Source: Epiperipatus broadwayi | Lineage: Eukaryota; Onychophora; Udeonychophora; Euonychophora; Peripatidae | DNA length: 64,000 nt | Assembly (NCBI GenBank): GCA_028023455.1 | Contig: JAQFVV010000063.1 | Coordinates: forward strand, 3,717,081-3,781,080 | Direction of reading: 5' to 3' | Shown here: in pieces, positions 12,286-21,993 of the stretch | How positions within the stretch are numbered: position 1 is the stretch's first letter | Layout: every line of letters begins with the position of its first letter | The notes under the pieces: model-generated | Told to the model about the DNA's origin: nothing | The model's input: the letters and a program-made list of their open reading frames with translations, nothing else | Database searches by the model: none | Translations under genes and position numbers: made by a program

Positions 12286-13093
12286 ATCTACAAATTTAAA
12301 CATTACTTAAATACAATCATATTTTATAAATTTATACATATAATTTTACAATTTAACTATTTTTACATTTATATTATATTTAATAATTTAATCCTTTTAA
12401 CCTCAATATTATTTTATTTTTATTTTACTATTATTTTTACTTCTTCTTATTTATTACTAGTATATTTATTTTTATACCCTTTCTATTATATTAATAAATC
12501 ATTTTTCACCTTTTACTATTATATTAACTTCTATCCAATATACCCAATCCATTAAATATTTCTTTTCTACATAATCTTACTGTAACTTTTTTTAACTTTT
12601 ATAAATCAAAACATAATTAAATACATAATTACTTTCATATTACTATCAAATCTCTTTATGTCATAATTTATTTTAATTCTTCCATTTCTTATTTTACTTT
12701 AAAATTTTTATATTACTATAAATATCTACAACCTTCATTAACTTTTACCCAATTATAATATCTTATTTTTTATCTAATTTTATCTCTACCTTCTTTCACT
12801 CCTTATTTATATATTTTTTAATTCCATTTTTATCCTATTTTTTATCTAACCCTACCTATTTATAATTTTAATTTTAATTCTTACCTTATTTCTCACTCTT
12901 TTACTCACCTCCATTTTTCTATCCCATAATCCTTTCTACTTTCTTACTCTTTTTTTATAAAAATATAGCTCCCTCTATTATACATCAAACACACTAACTA
13001 TCCATAACTTTATACTTTACTATTCTTTTTCATCTTTATACTAAAATTGTCCTTAACCATTTTCTCTATTAATATTTGGCTTTATCTTTTTTA

Positions 13094-13375
13094 TTAAAAT
13101 TGCCTCCCTATCTTTCTATCTCTTTTACTATTTGCAAAACTTATTATTCTAACATCCTCTCTCTCTACCTCATGACCTGTCTTCAAAGAATGCAAATATA
13201 CTGGTGATCCTCTATCATATCTATGTTGCTTCAACCTTGTATATATTGAATTCTTCATTTCACCTACATACTTACTTACAATACCTTTATTCTTACATTT
13301 CCTACAATTTATTTCATAAACTCCATTAATATATTTCTTTTCCCCACCTATATACCTACCATATAATATATCCAT
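13094..13375 (-). pseudogene. PLE-1 GIY-YIG endonuclease domain
   Basis: A 93-residue open stretch carrying the C-terminal endonuclease that nicks target DNA for Penelope-like elements. It has GVYEINC (the GIY block), CRKCKNKG (a CX2C zinc-linker motif seen in some PLE families), KYVGEMKNSIYTRLKQHR (the YIG block with the catalytic arginine and following helix), and HSLKTGHE near the end. It lies directly downstream of the RT piece ending at 13496 but in a different frame, so the polyprotein is broken. Confidence 0.85.
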
Positions 13376-13495
13376 TACATTTTTATTTTTTTTTATTTAC
13401 CATTTTATAATTAATATTCTTCTTAAAAACTTTACTAATTTTTCTAATAATAATATTAATTCCCTTCACTATACTACCATCATTAACTTTTATCC

Positions 13496-14140
13496 CTATA
13501 CAATCCTTCCTCTCCCTATCCTTTGATTTTTTCTTTTCTCCCCCCCCTTTTTTTTTTTACATCTCTTCCACTTATTTATATTCTTTTTTACTACCTCTTC
13601 TGGATACCCACTTTCCTTAAAATCCTTCTTTATCCTATCAATTTCTCTATCATACTCATCTCCTTCATCACAATAATACCTTGCCCTGTTTACTTTAGAA
13701 CTTATAACACTAACCTTATGCCTTACATCCATATTTGAACCCCATCCCACTTCATTTTTACAACCCATTTTTCTATACACTCCAGTTTTTATCTCACAAA
13801 TATTTCCCTTATAATCTTTCTTTATATCTAAATATGTCAATCTATTATCTTTTTCTTTTTCCCATTCTGTTACAAATTTTTTGTTCTTATCTAATTTATT
13901 TATATTATCTATAAACCTTTTAATTTGTCTTTCACTTCTATTAAATGTCAACAGAAAATCATTCATGTACCTTTTCATTATTATTGGTGCATTCTCATCC
14001 TTTATCATTCCTTCTTCCATATCTTGCATATAGATTTCACTCAGTACCCCATTCAATGCACCTCCTATCAACAATCCTTCCTTCTGCTTATAAAAATTCC
14101 CATTAAATTCAAATGTTATATTTTTACAGCATAATGCCAT
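13496..14140 (-). pseudogene. PLE-1 reverse transcriptase, palm and thumb
   Basis: A 214-residue open stretch. KEGLLIGGALNGVLSEIYM corresponds to the PLE motif usually written G.AMGSPLSP..A.IYM. RYMNDFLLTF is the catalytic motif normally Y(V/M)DD, so one catalytic aspartate has become asparagine. WEKEKDNRLTYLDI and GYPEEVVKKNI are the conserved PLE blocks after the palm. The C-terminus is lysine-rich. The altered catalytic residue and the flanking frameshifts indicate a dead copy. Confidence 0.85.
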
Positions 14141-14492
14141 TAAATCTTTTACTATCTCTATAGGTATATCTTTCTTTTTTCCTATCCTCTTTATATTTAT
14201 TAATTGCTAAATAAATTGCTTTATCAACATCTATATTTGTATACATAGTCACTACATCCACCTTGATCATTGTCAACCTATATTTATTATATTCTTTTAT
14301 TTTTTTCCTAATTTCACTAACCAATTCTCTATTATTCTTTATATAAGTTTTACTATTTCTATCCACATATTTCCTAAACATCCCTGCTATCCATTTCGAT
14401 ACTCTATCATAATATGATCCCTTCCCATTAATGACCAGTCTTAACTGTGTACCCTCTTTATTAATTTTCGGTGTTCCATATATCCTTACCAC
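14124..14492 (-). pseudogene. PLE-1 reverse transcriptase, N-terminal blocks
   Basis: A 122-residue open stretch with YGTPKINKEGTQLRLVING, the PLE block usually GLPKIHK....RPIVS, and VDVVTMYTNIDVDKAI (usually FDVVSLFTNVPLDEAI), which holds the first catalytic aspartate. A frameshift near 14150-14190 separates it from the palm piece starting at 14140. Farther upstream, to 14690, only out-of-frame traces remain. Confidence 0.85.
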
Positions 14493-14697
14493 CTCACAAT
14501 TTTTACTAACTAACTTATATTCCCCTATTTATTATCCTATTATTATATAAACCTTTCACTATCTTATATATTTTTTTATTATTATCCCTGTATCATCTTT
14601 TTTTACATTTTTTAAATATAATCTTCTCTATACATCATAACTATCTTTCCTCCTTTATCCGATTTCATAAATATTATATTTCTTTCATATTTCATAT

Positions 14698-15352
14698 ACT
14701 ATAATTCAAATCTTTTGATACAATTTTGTAAATAATTACAATCATTAGATGATATAATGTATTTGTTAATCTTAATATCAGCAAAGCATGAAATGCAGCT
14801 ATCAGATATTATATAATTTAAGTCAAAAGTATATATATATATTGAACAGAAATGGTTCCAAAACAGATCCCTGATAAACACCAGAATTATTAAAATAATC
14901 TGATTGAGAATCCAAAAATTTAACAAAATGTGGTCTTTTATGTAAAGTTAATCCAAACCATTCTAACCATGGCTTAGTTATTCTCAGATAATCTAATTTA
15001 CTAATAAGTATAGAGTGAGAAATCTTATTGGACCAATCAAAAAAAAATTGCATCAATTTGATTCATATACAACCAATTCAAATAATCTAGCAGGAAGTGA
15101 TAATATCGAAACTGGTCTATAATTTTCATGTCTATCTTTATGACCATTCTTATATATAGGAACTACCTTAGTGAATTCCCACTTATTGGTAAAAAAATAT
15201 AAAAAGATTAAAAATGAAAAGAAATACAGGAGTTCTAGAATATCTTTGTAACCTTTATAAACAAATATAGTTATGCCATCAAAACCAACTGGAGTTTTAT
15301 TTTTTAGTCTACAAAAAGCTGACAATACTTGTTGAAGATTAACTTTACACAA
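14698..15352 (-). pseudogene. LINE reverse transcriptase core
   Basis: RT of the minus-strand LINE in three overlapping frames. Visible blocks are FCRLKNKTPVGFDGI (15320-15270), W.FTKVVPIYKNG and ENYRPVSILSLPARLFE (15180-15075), FFDWSNKISHSILISKL, GVYQGSVLEPFLFNIYI (usually GVPQGSVLGPLLFNIYI, near 14880-14830) and a degraded FAD-I region near 14790. It is interrupted at 14698 by PLE-1. The motifs place it with CR1/Jockey/L2-type LINEs. Confidence 0.8.
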
Positions 15353-16585
15353 GATAAAGAATCAGAAATGACAGTATAGTCAGAAAAATCATATGAATGA
15401 TTAGTAGATGAATTATTACTGCATGAAAAAAAAAATCTGCAAAGCAGTTAAATATTAATAAAGGATTGGTTATCACATCATCATTAACTTTGAATGAAGA
15501 TTCAATTTGACTTTAATTCTTTCTAAATTTCCAAAAACTTTTGGAATCTCTATGCATATTACCTTCCACTCTTAGTAAGTAATTTTTAAAATCCATTCTT
15601 TGTCTAACTTTGCCATTAGACTTTAAGATTAAAAACAACATAATATAATAAGGAATTTGTTGCCTTAAACAATTTATAATGTTTATTTTTTAACCTTAAT
15701 TATTTTTATAAGTTTATTAGAAAACCATGCAGGAAAATTATTCATTTTATTTTCAAAGGAGTATATTTAGATTTCACCAAAGTAATTATTTAATCAAATT
15801 TTACAGCTGTAGTATCTGGACTCAAACAATTAGACACTTCATTCCAAGAAGTATTAGCTAATTCTAAGTACAGACCAAAATAATCCCCATTTTTATAATC
15901 CCTAATTGTTGATGAAAAAAATTGCTTTTCATTCAAAATAATAGGAATACAGAATTCAAGAGCTGGATAAATCATATCAGACTCACAAGTGGAGTACTCA
16001 CACACACACACTAATAGCACTAAAAGTAGATAATATAAGATCAAAAAACTTTATTTAAATTATTAACACAATAAATTGTTCTGAGTAATTCATAAAGCCA
16101 TTTTACCTCAAAAACTTACTACCTGTATTGGAGGAAATATTTAAATTTAAAGGGTAATTAAAACCACCAACTAACAGAATATTATAATAATTCAGTAATA
16201 AAGATCCAATACTATTTAAGAGATCAAATTGATCAATCGATACAGAAGGTCTTATATACATATTTTCCAAAAGAAATTTAATATTATTTTTTAATGAAAT
16301 TTCAATCCATATACACTCATTATTGATTTCAAATAATTCAACCTCTTAAAACAAATACTTTTCTTTAATGCAATTAAAACTCCATCACCTCTCAATAAAT
16401 TAGGTAATGATCTATCATTATGAATTACCATATATCATCAAATAGAGATTTATTCTGATATTCGTCATTCAACCACGTTTCAGTTAGAAAAATTGTCATA
16501 ATTTTCTGTTAATAAATTTTCTTTAAATTTGCTAGCCTTTGTACAAGGCCTCTGACATTTTGATAAAAACAATATAAATTATTAC
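15353..16585 (-). pseudogene. LINE endonuclease and EN-RT linker
   Basis: The APE-like endonuclease of the minus-strand LINE, with frameshifts. From 16585: NVRG-type start (QRPCTKASKFKENL), then WVIHNDRSLPNLLRGDGVLIALK (near 16430-16370), and LLVGG.NYP near 16190-16170, where the usual motif is VGDFN.P. The linker (16044-15790) is an 84-codon open stretch with SSTIRDYKNGDYFGLYLEL. A CA microsatellite near 16000 interrupts it. No intact frame. Confidence 0.7.
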
Positions 16586-16603
16586 AAAAACAATCCATTA
16601 AAA
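16586..16603. repeat. Target-site duplication, left (palindromic PLE A)
   Basis: AAAAACAATCCATTAAAA, identical to 19526-19543. The perfect 18-bp duplication defines the insert 16604-19525. Confidence 0.9.
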
Positions 16604-16849
16604 CTGTATTTTTATATTGGACTATTTCCATCGTCTAATATGTGTGTTGAAGGTCTTTAGAAAAGTTTAATTTTAGTTAAATATTCCAAATGCATTCAAT
16701 TGTTAGTAATATCACAGCAAAAAGGTTAGTATATGCAGCAACTGTATATGCAGCAACTGTTAATAATATCCATAATATCACAGCAAACAGTTTAGCATAT
16801 GCACTAACTGTTAGTAATATCACAGCAAACAGATTAGTATATGCACAAC

Positions 16850-16883
16850 GTTTCGAGAAAGATTTTTCTCCTCTCTTCTTCAG
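16850..16883 (-). ncRNA. Hammerhead-like core motif, copy A left arm
   Basis: Minus strand: CTGAAGA, purine-rich stem strand AGAGAGG, AT-rich loop, pyrimidine strand, then CTCGAAAC. It matches the motif in the right arm (19241-19274) and in copies B and C. One extra base separates CTGANGA from the stem compared with canonical hammerheads. Confidence 0.4.
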
Positions 16884-16911
16884 GTGTTGCTGGCCTGACC
16901 AGTGATAGTAT

Positions 16912-16994
16912 TAGCATGGGATTCGAACCTGGGTCCTTAGAATCTTGATAATTGAATTTTAAGGTAACGCTCTAACCAACTGAACCATCCTGCC
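16912..16994 (-). repeat. tRNA-like module in PLE 3' tail, copy A left arm
   Basis: On the minus strand it has an A-box-like GGTTCAGTTGGTTAGAGCG and a B-box GGTTCGAATCC about 50 bases later. The T and acceptor stems do not pair well and there is no CCA-ready acceptor, so it is tRNA-derived, not a tRNA gene. It starts about 30 bases after the PLE stop codon, so it belongs to the PLE 3' UTR. Confidence 0.75.
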
Positions 16995-17025
16995 AAAGGC
17001 AACAGTATGTAGTAATTTCATATAC

Positions 17026-17421
17026 TTATCTATGAGGTTCCTCCTGATTTCTCCACTTTTTCCTCAGAGCAAAGTTGATTAGTGGTTTCCATACATTATG
17101 TATAGTCACACTAGGTTGGCTTATGGGATTTTTTGCCATTGTCATGTGAGCAGCTTCTTTAAATTTTCTTCTTTCTACCTTTTTTTCTTTGTCCAATATT
17201 TTTGTATTTTCCCAATCGAACATATGTTCATTGGTCCATACATGGTCTGCTACCTTAGACACATCTGTTTTTCTCTTCTAATCATCAGTTTATGTTCTTG
17301 CAAGCGCTTTTGAATGGGACGGCTGGTTTCACCAATATATGTTCTTCCACATTCACATGGTATTTCATAGATGCAGCCTTTGCAGCATTTCAAGTTAAGG
17401 CTTTGTAGATGTTAGAATTCC
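17026..17421 (-). pseudogene. PLE copy A (left): GIY-YIG endonuclease
   Basis: The C-terminal endonuclease of the left PLE. Reading minus from 17421: QRKGCIYEIPCECGRTYIGE (GIY and YIG blocks, CX1C pair), then SRPIQKRLQEHK with the catalytic arginine and histidine-containing helix, a frame break near 17270, and an open stretch 17262-17026 with VWTNEHMFDW, KEAAHMTM and NFALRKKWRNQ, ending in a stop. The core residues are intact apart from the frame break. Confidence 0.85.
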
Positions 17422-18234
17422 TCATAGTGTGGTATGGCTCTGGAAAGCTGTTATGATATTATACTGATTGCAGATTTTTCTTAATTTGTCTGCTATTTTT
17501 GGAATGTATGGATACATTACAGTACTAATAATTGTCTTTTCTCTTGATGGTTCTTTTTGTTCTCTATTTAATGTTTTCTTAATTGATGGATAACCATTTT
17601 TCTTAAGAGTTTGTTCTATATAGAACTTTTCTTTTTCCAAATCACCAGTTTCTGAACAAACTTCTTTTGCTCTATTCCACAGTGATAGTATAACTCCATG
17701 TTTTGTGTTTCTGGTGTGATTAGATGTATAGGTTAGGTATTTTCCTGTATGTGTAGGTTTCGGTAAACTAGTTTTGATTTTGCCATGAGCCAGTCTTATC
17801 ACAAGAACATCTAAGAATTCCAATTTTTGTTCTTGTTCTGGTTCTATTGTGAATTTAATTGAAGGGGATATGTTGTTGATGTGTGTCCAGAAAGTTTGTA
17901 GTAATGCTTCACCATGCGGCCATACAACAAATGTATCATCCACATAGCGAAGCCAAACTTTAGGTGGATAAGGAGTACTTTTTATGGCTGTAGTTTCAAG
18001 TTCTTCCATGTAAATATTGCTAATCAGGGGAGACAATGGTGAGCCCATAGCCATTCCTTGGTTTTGTTGGAAGAATTCTGTATTATATTGAAAGTAGGTT
18101 GTTTTTATACAGAATGTTAATAGTTCCATTATGCTATCAATAGGAAGAGCTGTTCTGGTTTGTAAACTATTATCATCATTTAATATTTGCCTTACAATAG
18201 ACAATGCTTCTTCACATGGTACATTTGGACACAC
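17422..18234 (-). pseudogene. PLE copy A (left): reverse transcriptase, C-terminal two thirds
   Basis: A 270-residue open stretch and the best-preserved coding piece in the window. It begins at NVPCEEALSIV (usually TNVPLDEAL), so the first RT blocks are lost to 5' truncation. Then come QGMAMGSPLSPLISNIYM (substrate and template grip), RYVDDTFVVW (intact catalytic YVDD), EQKLEFLDVLV, PTHTGKYLTYTSNH, and KKNGYPSIKKTL, followed by the linker to the endonuclease. The catalytic aspartates look intact, but the protein is incomplete at its N-terminus and breaks near 17420. Confidence 0.9.
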
Positions 18235-18888
18235 ATCAACAACATATCCCCTTCAATTAAATTCACAATAGAACCAGAACAAGAACAAAAATGGGCATTC
18301 TTAGATGTTCTTGTGACAAGACTGCCTCATGGCAAAATCAAAACTACAGTTTACCGAAAACCTACACATACAGGAAAATACATAGCCTATACATCTAATC
18401 ACACCAGAAACACAAAACATGGAGTTATACTATCACTGTGGAATAGAGCAAAAGAAGTTTGTTCAGAAACTGGTGATTTGGAAAAAGAAAAGATCTATAT
18501 AGAACAAACTCTTAAGAAAAATGGTTATCCATCAATTAAGAAAACATTAAATAGACAACAAAAAGAACCATCAAGAGAAAAGACAATTATTAGTACTGTA
18601 GTGTATCCGTACATTCCAAAAATAGCAGACAAATTAAGGAAAATCTGCAATCAGTATAACATCAGATCAGCTTTCCAGAGCCATACCACACTACAAGGAA
18701 TTCTAACTTCTACAAAGCCTAAACTTGAAATGCTGCAAAGAAAAAACTGCATCTATGAAATACCATGTGAATGTGGAAGAACATATATTAGTGAAACCAG
18801 CCGTCCCATTCAAAAATGCTTGCAAGAACATAAACTGATGATTGGAAGAGAAAAAACAGATGTGTTTAAGGTAGCAGACTATGTATGA
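18187..18888 (+). pseudogene. PLE copy A (right): RT thumb plus GIY-YIG
   Basis: A 233-residue open stretch. The first 14 residues read through the junction and belong to the other copy. PLE sequence starts at WTHINNISPS and is nearly identical to the left copy: FLDVLVTRLPHGK, VYRKPTHTGKY, KKNGYPSIKKTL, then NCIYEIPCECGRTYISE, where the YIG block has changed to YIS, and RPIQKCLQEHK with the catalytic arginine changed to cysteine. A stop at 18886 ends it. The endonuclease is therefore probably inactive. Confidence 0.9.
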
Positions 18889-18900
18889 ACCAATGAACAT

Positions 18901-19098
18901 ATGGTCGATTGGGAAAATACAAAAATATTGGACAAAGAAGAAAAGGTACAAAGAAGAAAATTTAAAGAAGCTGCTCACATGACAATGTCAAAAAATCCCA
19001 TAAGCCAACCTACTGTGACTATACATAATGTATGGAAACCACTAATCAACTTTGCTCTGAGGAAAAATTGGAGAAATCAGGAGGAACCTCATAGATAA
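18901..19098 (+). pseudogene. PLE copy A (right): end of GIY-YIG protein
   Basis: A 65-residue open stretch in the same frame as the piece ending at 18888, separated by one stop codon. It holds DWENTKILDKEEKV, KEAAHMTMSKNPISQPTVT and NFALRKNWRNQEEPHR, matching the left-arm copy at 17026-17262. The stop at 19096-19098 is the natural end of the PLE protein, and the tRNA-like module follows. Confidence 0.85.
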
Positions 19099-19130
19099 GT
19101 ATATGAAGTTACTACATACTGTTGCCTTTG

Positions 19131-19213
19131 GCAGGATGGCTCAGTTTGTTAGAGCTTTACATTAAAATTCAATTATCAAGATTTTAAGCATCCAGGTTCG
19201 ACTCCCATGCTAG
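19131..19213 (+). repeat. tRNA-like module in PLE 3' tail, copy A right arm
   Basis: GGATGGCTCAGTTTGTTAGAG (A box, one change from the other copies) and GGTTCGACTCC (B box). Mirror image of 16912-16994, and it lies just after the PLE stop codon. Confidence 0.75.
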
Positions 19214-19240
19214 TGCTGACACTGGTCAGGCCAGCAACAC

Positions 19241-19274
19241 CTGAAGAAGAGGGGAGAAAAATAGCTCTCGAAAC
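19241..19274 (+). ncRNA. Hammerhead-like core motif, copy A right arm
   Basis: CTGAAGA, AGAGGGG, a short A-rich loop, then CTCTC and GAAAC in order. The purine and pyrimidine strands can pair GAGGGG with the following GCTCTC with one G-U. The flanking GCAAC before and the related bases after could form an outer helix. Confidence 0.4.
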
Positions 19275-19525
19275 ATTGTGCATATACTAACAGTTAGTGC
19301 ATATGCTAACTTGTTATCTGTGATATTACTAACATTTGTTTGCTGTGATATTATTAACAGTTGGTGCATATACTAACCTGTTTGCTGTGATATTACTAAC
19401 AGTTGAATGCATTTGGAATATTTAACTAAAATTAAACTTTTCTAAAGACATTCAACACACATATTAGATGATGGAAATAATCCAATGAAAAATACAGCTA
19501 GAATACCATCATCACAAACCTTCAG

Positions 19526-19543
19526 AAAAACAATCCATTAAAA
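19526..19543. repeat. Target-site duplication, right (palindromic PLE A)
   Basis: AAAAACAATCCATTAAAA, identical to 16586-16603. Confidence 0.9.
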
Positions 19544-20625
19544 GTTACAGTAAGGATTAATGAGAGCAGTCAATAACTATTTACAATCTCCATCAACAAC
19601 AATTAAAATATATAATTTGACTAAACCAATATCAGATTCTTCATGCATTTTAATATTATTATCATTTGTTTCAACATTATATCTATCAACTAAGACAGTT
19701 AGACTGTCATTACCAGCACTGTTGATTTTTTATCAATAAAATTTTCAACCCCTGGACTTTTACATAAAGAAGTCACTGTATTAGTTTCAGTGATAACATA
19801 TTTTTTAATTTTAAGACTATTACATCACCATAAAATGGAAAAATGAATGCATGTTCTGTCCAAAAATCTGGATTCTTAACATTAGTAGAATACTGGTCAA
19901 GCACTGAAACATAAAAAAGATGAATATTTTATTTTCTTAGATTTTCGTTTATAACATACTATTGATATATTCAATTTTCCTTTAAATGATTAATTATCTG
20001 ACCTTCAGACACATCTGGTATAGTCTTGTAGCAAACAGTTATAAAAATTTACTTCTTGATGCAATAGCTTTATAAGTAAGATTGGATAATGTTCCTACAG
20101 GTTTTCTATTAGTATTATCACATCTTTTACTTTTCATTTTCTTTTTATAAGACACAGCGATAAACTCATTATTTTTCTCAGATAATTTTTCAACACACGA
20201 AGTAATGATGTCTGTTGTTACACTAGAATCCCTTACTTCAGCAGAAATATTTTCAGTAATTTTATTATCGTTATTTTCATTTTTTAAAGAAGAAAAATAA
20301 GTATTTCTAATTATATTTGAATTAGAAAGAATTATAGTTTTATTTTATTCCTTATCTCTATGAAATATTTTTTGTTGGATATCATTAGCAATTAAAGGGT
20401 TAATTATATCTACTATTCAACACATTATCATTTGGAACTTGAACCAAGTCCATAGAACCAGCTTTGCCATTGCAGGGAATTATGGAATTAGAAACACTTT
20501 ATTATTCTTTAGAAAAGAAAATTCTTCCTTATGAAGTATCATATGTTTATTTTTCTTAATGCATTGCCAAATCCATATAATATTAACATCATCTATGTTC
20601 TTTATTACTTTTTATAGTGCTATTT
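19544..20625 (-). pseudogene. LINE ORF1, C-terminal part
   Basis: Reading minus from 20625: MGCKIAL, then NDIQQKIFHRDKE near 20350, a polar stretch with ENISAEVRDSSVTTDIITSC (near 20225), KRCDNTNRKPVGTLSNL near 20110, and traces of a folded domain around 20000-19850 in changing frames. The order matches ORF1 proteins of PHD-bearing CR1-type LINEs, where a low-complexity region precedes an RNA-binding domain. Frameshifts are frequent. Assignment rests mainly on position between the PHD part and the endonuclease. Confidence 0.5.
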
Positions 20626-20643
20626 TGCAACCCATTATTGATG

Positions 20644-20672
20644 GTTTTGATTGTTCCAGCAATCTTCTTCAG
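20644..20672 (-). ncRNA. Hammerhead-like core motif in PLE-3 3' end
   Basis: Minus strand: CTGAAGA, A, stem GATTG, loop CTGGAA, stem CAATC, then AAAAC. The stem pairs perfectly. The loop matches PLE-1 (CTGGGAA) although the stem sequence differs, so the stem covaries. The first G of the usual GAAAC is mutated, so it should be inactive. Confidence 0.4.
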
Positions 20673-20934
20673 AACTATAACAAACATAATACAAATATGA
20701 ACATATAATTATATATATATATATTCTATCTTATAATCATTATTTATATACCCACATGTATCTTTATATACCTCTATAAAATTATTACCTTTTTATATAT
20801 TATACATTTTAATCTTTTATATTCTATATTTATCAATCAATACTTCCTATAATCATGTATATATACAGGAATGCCTTGATTAGTATGATTTCGATTAGTA
20901 CGGTTTCACTATAGAACGGTATTAGAAATTGGAA

Positions 20935-21304
20935 AAGAACTTGCTTTTGAAAGATTAGATTCTGCCAGTGTGGTTGAGCGTATTGAATCAAGTACAAAAG
21001 ACTTGGTTAATGAAACTTATTAATGTAGAAGACTAACAAGCCTATGAATTAGATGATACCAACTTAGATAATGCAGAGTTACATGAAGTTCCTATAAAAG
21101 AAATAACACCTGAGAAACTTTAGAAAATTTCTAACATGGTTGAAATATTTTCCGACTATATTATGGAAGTTGATCCAAATATTGAACTTTCGCTGAAATA
21201 TCAACACTACAATTCGATGCTACAAAGAAATGTATGAAGAGAAAAGTCCAAAGAAGAAACCAGTGCAGACATCAATATTGGAATTTTTTGATAATAAAAA
21301 ATAA
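20935..21304 (+). pseudogene. Tigger transposase C-terminal remnant
   Basis: A shifted reading frame contains SVVERIESSTKDLVNET, then DNAELHEVPIKEITPEKL, SNMVEIFSDYIMEVDPNIE and KYQHYNSML, and finishes QTSILEFFDNKK with a TAA at 21302-21304. The tail matches the acidic C-terminal domain of Tigger/pogo transposases, which ends in a short hydrophobic motif. QTSILEFF (21266-21289) fits the PCNA-binding PIP-box consensus Q-x-x-I-x-x-F-F, and Drosophila pogo transposase is known to bind PCNA. The DDE catalytic domain is absent and at least two shifts and stops occur. Confidence 0.75.
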
Positions 21305-21424
21305 AATCCTGTCTTGCGTTGTTAGCCAAGAGGTACCGCAGCTGCCATGCAAGCAAGCTGTTGGTTGCCACCGGTTGTGGGTTCGCATCCCGGCTGATGC
21401 TATGACATGAAAAATAAAATCTTG
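21296..21424 (+). mobile_element. tRNA-derived SINE, copy 1
   Basis: Body 21312-21409 with an A box near GTTAGCCAAGAGGT (21320) and a B box GGGTTCGCATCCC (21379-21391). It is flanked by direct repeats AAAAATAAAATC(C/T)TG at 21296-21311 and 21410-21424 and followed by an A-rich tail. The flanking duplication shows LINE-type retroposition into the Tigger element, immediately after its stop codon. Confidence 0.85.
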
Positions 21425-21993
21425 AAAAAAAAAAAAAATTTTTTTGTTTAATTATTATTTATTCACATCATTTTATTATTTATTTCAAACATGAAAATCA
21501 TTAATATATTGATAATTGGAAAAAGTGCTGACAAAAAAATTTATTGGAAACAATTAACATTTTTTCTATAACTTTTGCTCCTCGATTAGTATGGTTTCAA
21601 ACAGTGCGGGATATTTCCAGAACCAGTTAACATCATCAATTAAGGCATTCATGTATATTATTTTTATTTCATTTATTTATGTATTCATACTTTTATATTT
21701 TGTATTATTATTATTCATTATATTAACATTCAATATGTATAATTTTCTTTAATCTATAATATTATTTAACATATTTTTTATGCTTACCTTCTACTTATAT
21801 TTCCAAATCTTAACTGCTAAATTCAAACTTTTAAATTCTACAATCACTCTCTTTCTATTTTTTATATAATTAAATCTGTTATTTTTTTTTATGTCAAAAA
21901 TTTTTTCAGGCCCATATCTATTTAATACTGGTTTAATATTATTAATATAAAATAAGCTTCTTTTATTTTTGTATCCCTTTTAGTATTTATAAA

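Larger units (their letters stand above)
12246..14697 (-). mobile_element. PLE-1: 5'-truncated Penelope-like element
   Basis: A minus-strand Penelope-like retroelement lying inside the RT of the host LINE. From its 5' side: a truncated DKGGK-type block near 14660, RT blocks (14492-13496), a linker, a GIY-YIG endonuclease (13375-13094) and an AT-rich 3' UTR ending in a structured motif at 12285-12256. The plus strand is strikingly C+T-rich along its length. No clear target duplication is visible at the two junctions. Frameshifts near 14150 and between 13496 and 13375 make it inactive. Confidence 0.8.
16604..19525. mobile_element. Palindromic PLE copy A: two Penelope-like elements head to head
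   Basis: One insertion containing two copies of the same PLE in opposite orientation, with 5' ends meeting near 18228 and 3' tails facing outward. The left copy (minus, 18234-16604) starts inside the RT. The right copy (plus, about 18229-19525) starts further downstream, at HINNISPSIKFT. Each copy then has the GIY-YIG endonuclease, a tRNA-like module, a hammerhead-like motif and a 3' tail. The single perfect 18-bp duplication shows that the pair entered as one event. The right terminus is about 30 bp longer than the left. The insertion lies inside the minus-strand LINE between ORF1 and the endonuclease. Confidence 0.9.
20866..21653 (+). mobile_element. Tigger/pogo-type DNA transposon remnant
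   Basis: Flanked by TA on both sides (20864-20865 and 21654-21655). Ends are CAGGAATGCCTTGATTAG and, inverted on the right, CATGAATGCCTTAATTGATG. TA duplication and a CAG-start terminus are typical of pogo/Tigger. The interior keeps the last part of the transposase, with a SINE inserted right after its stop codon. It is inserted in the 3' UTR of PLE-3. Confidence 0.8.

Noticed and set aside
12247-12555. 102-codon hydrophobic open frame on the plus strand
   Set aside because: Antisense to the C+T-biased 3' UTR of PLE-1; its Y/F/I-rich composition is explained by base bias.
14699-15056. Separate small membrane proteins
   Set aside because: These are overlapping frames of one frameshifted LINE reverse transcriptase.
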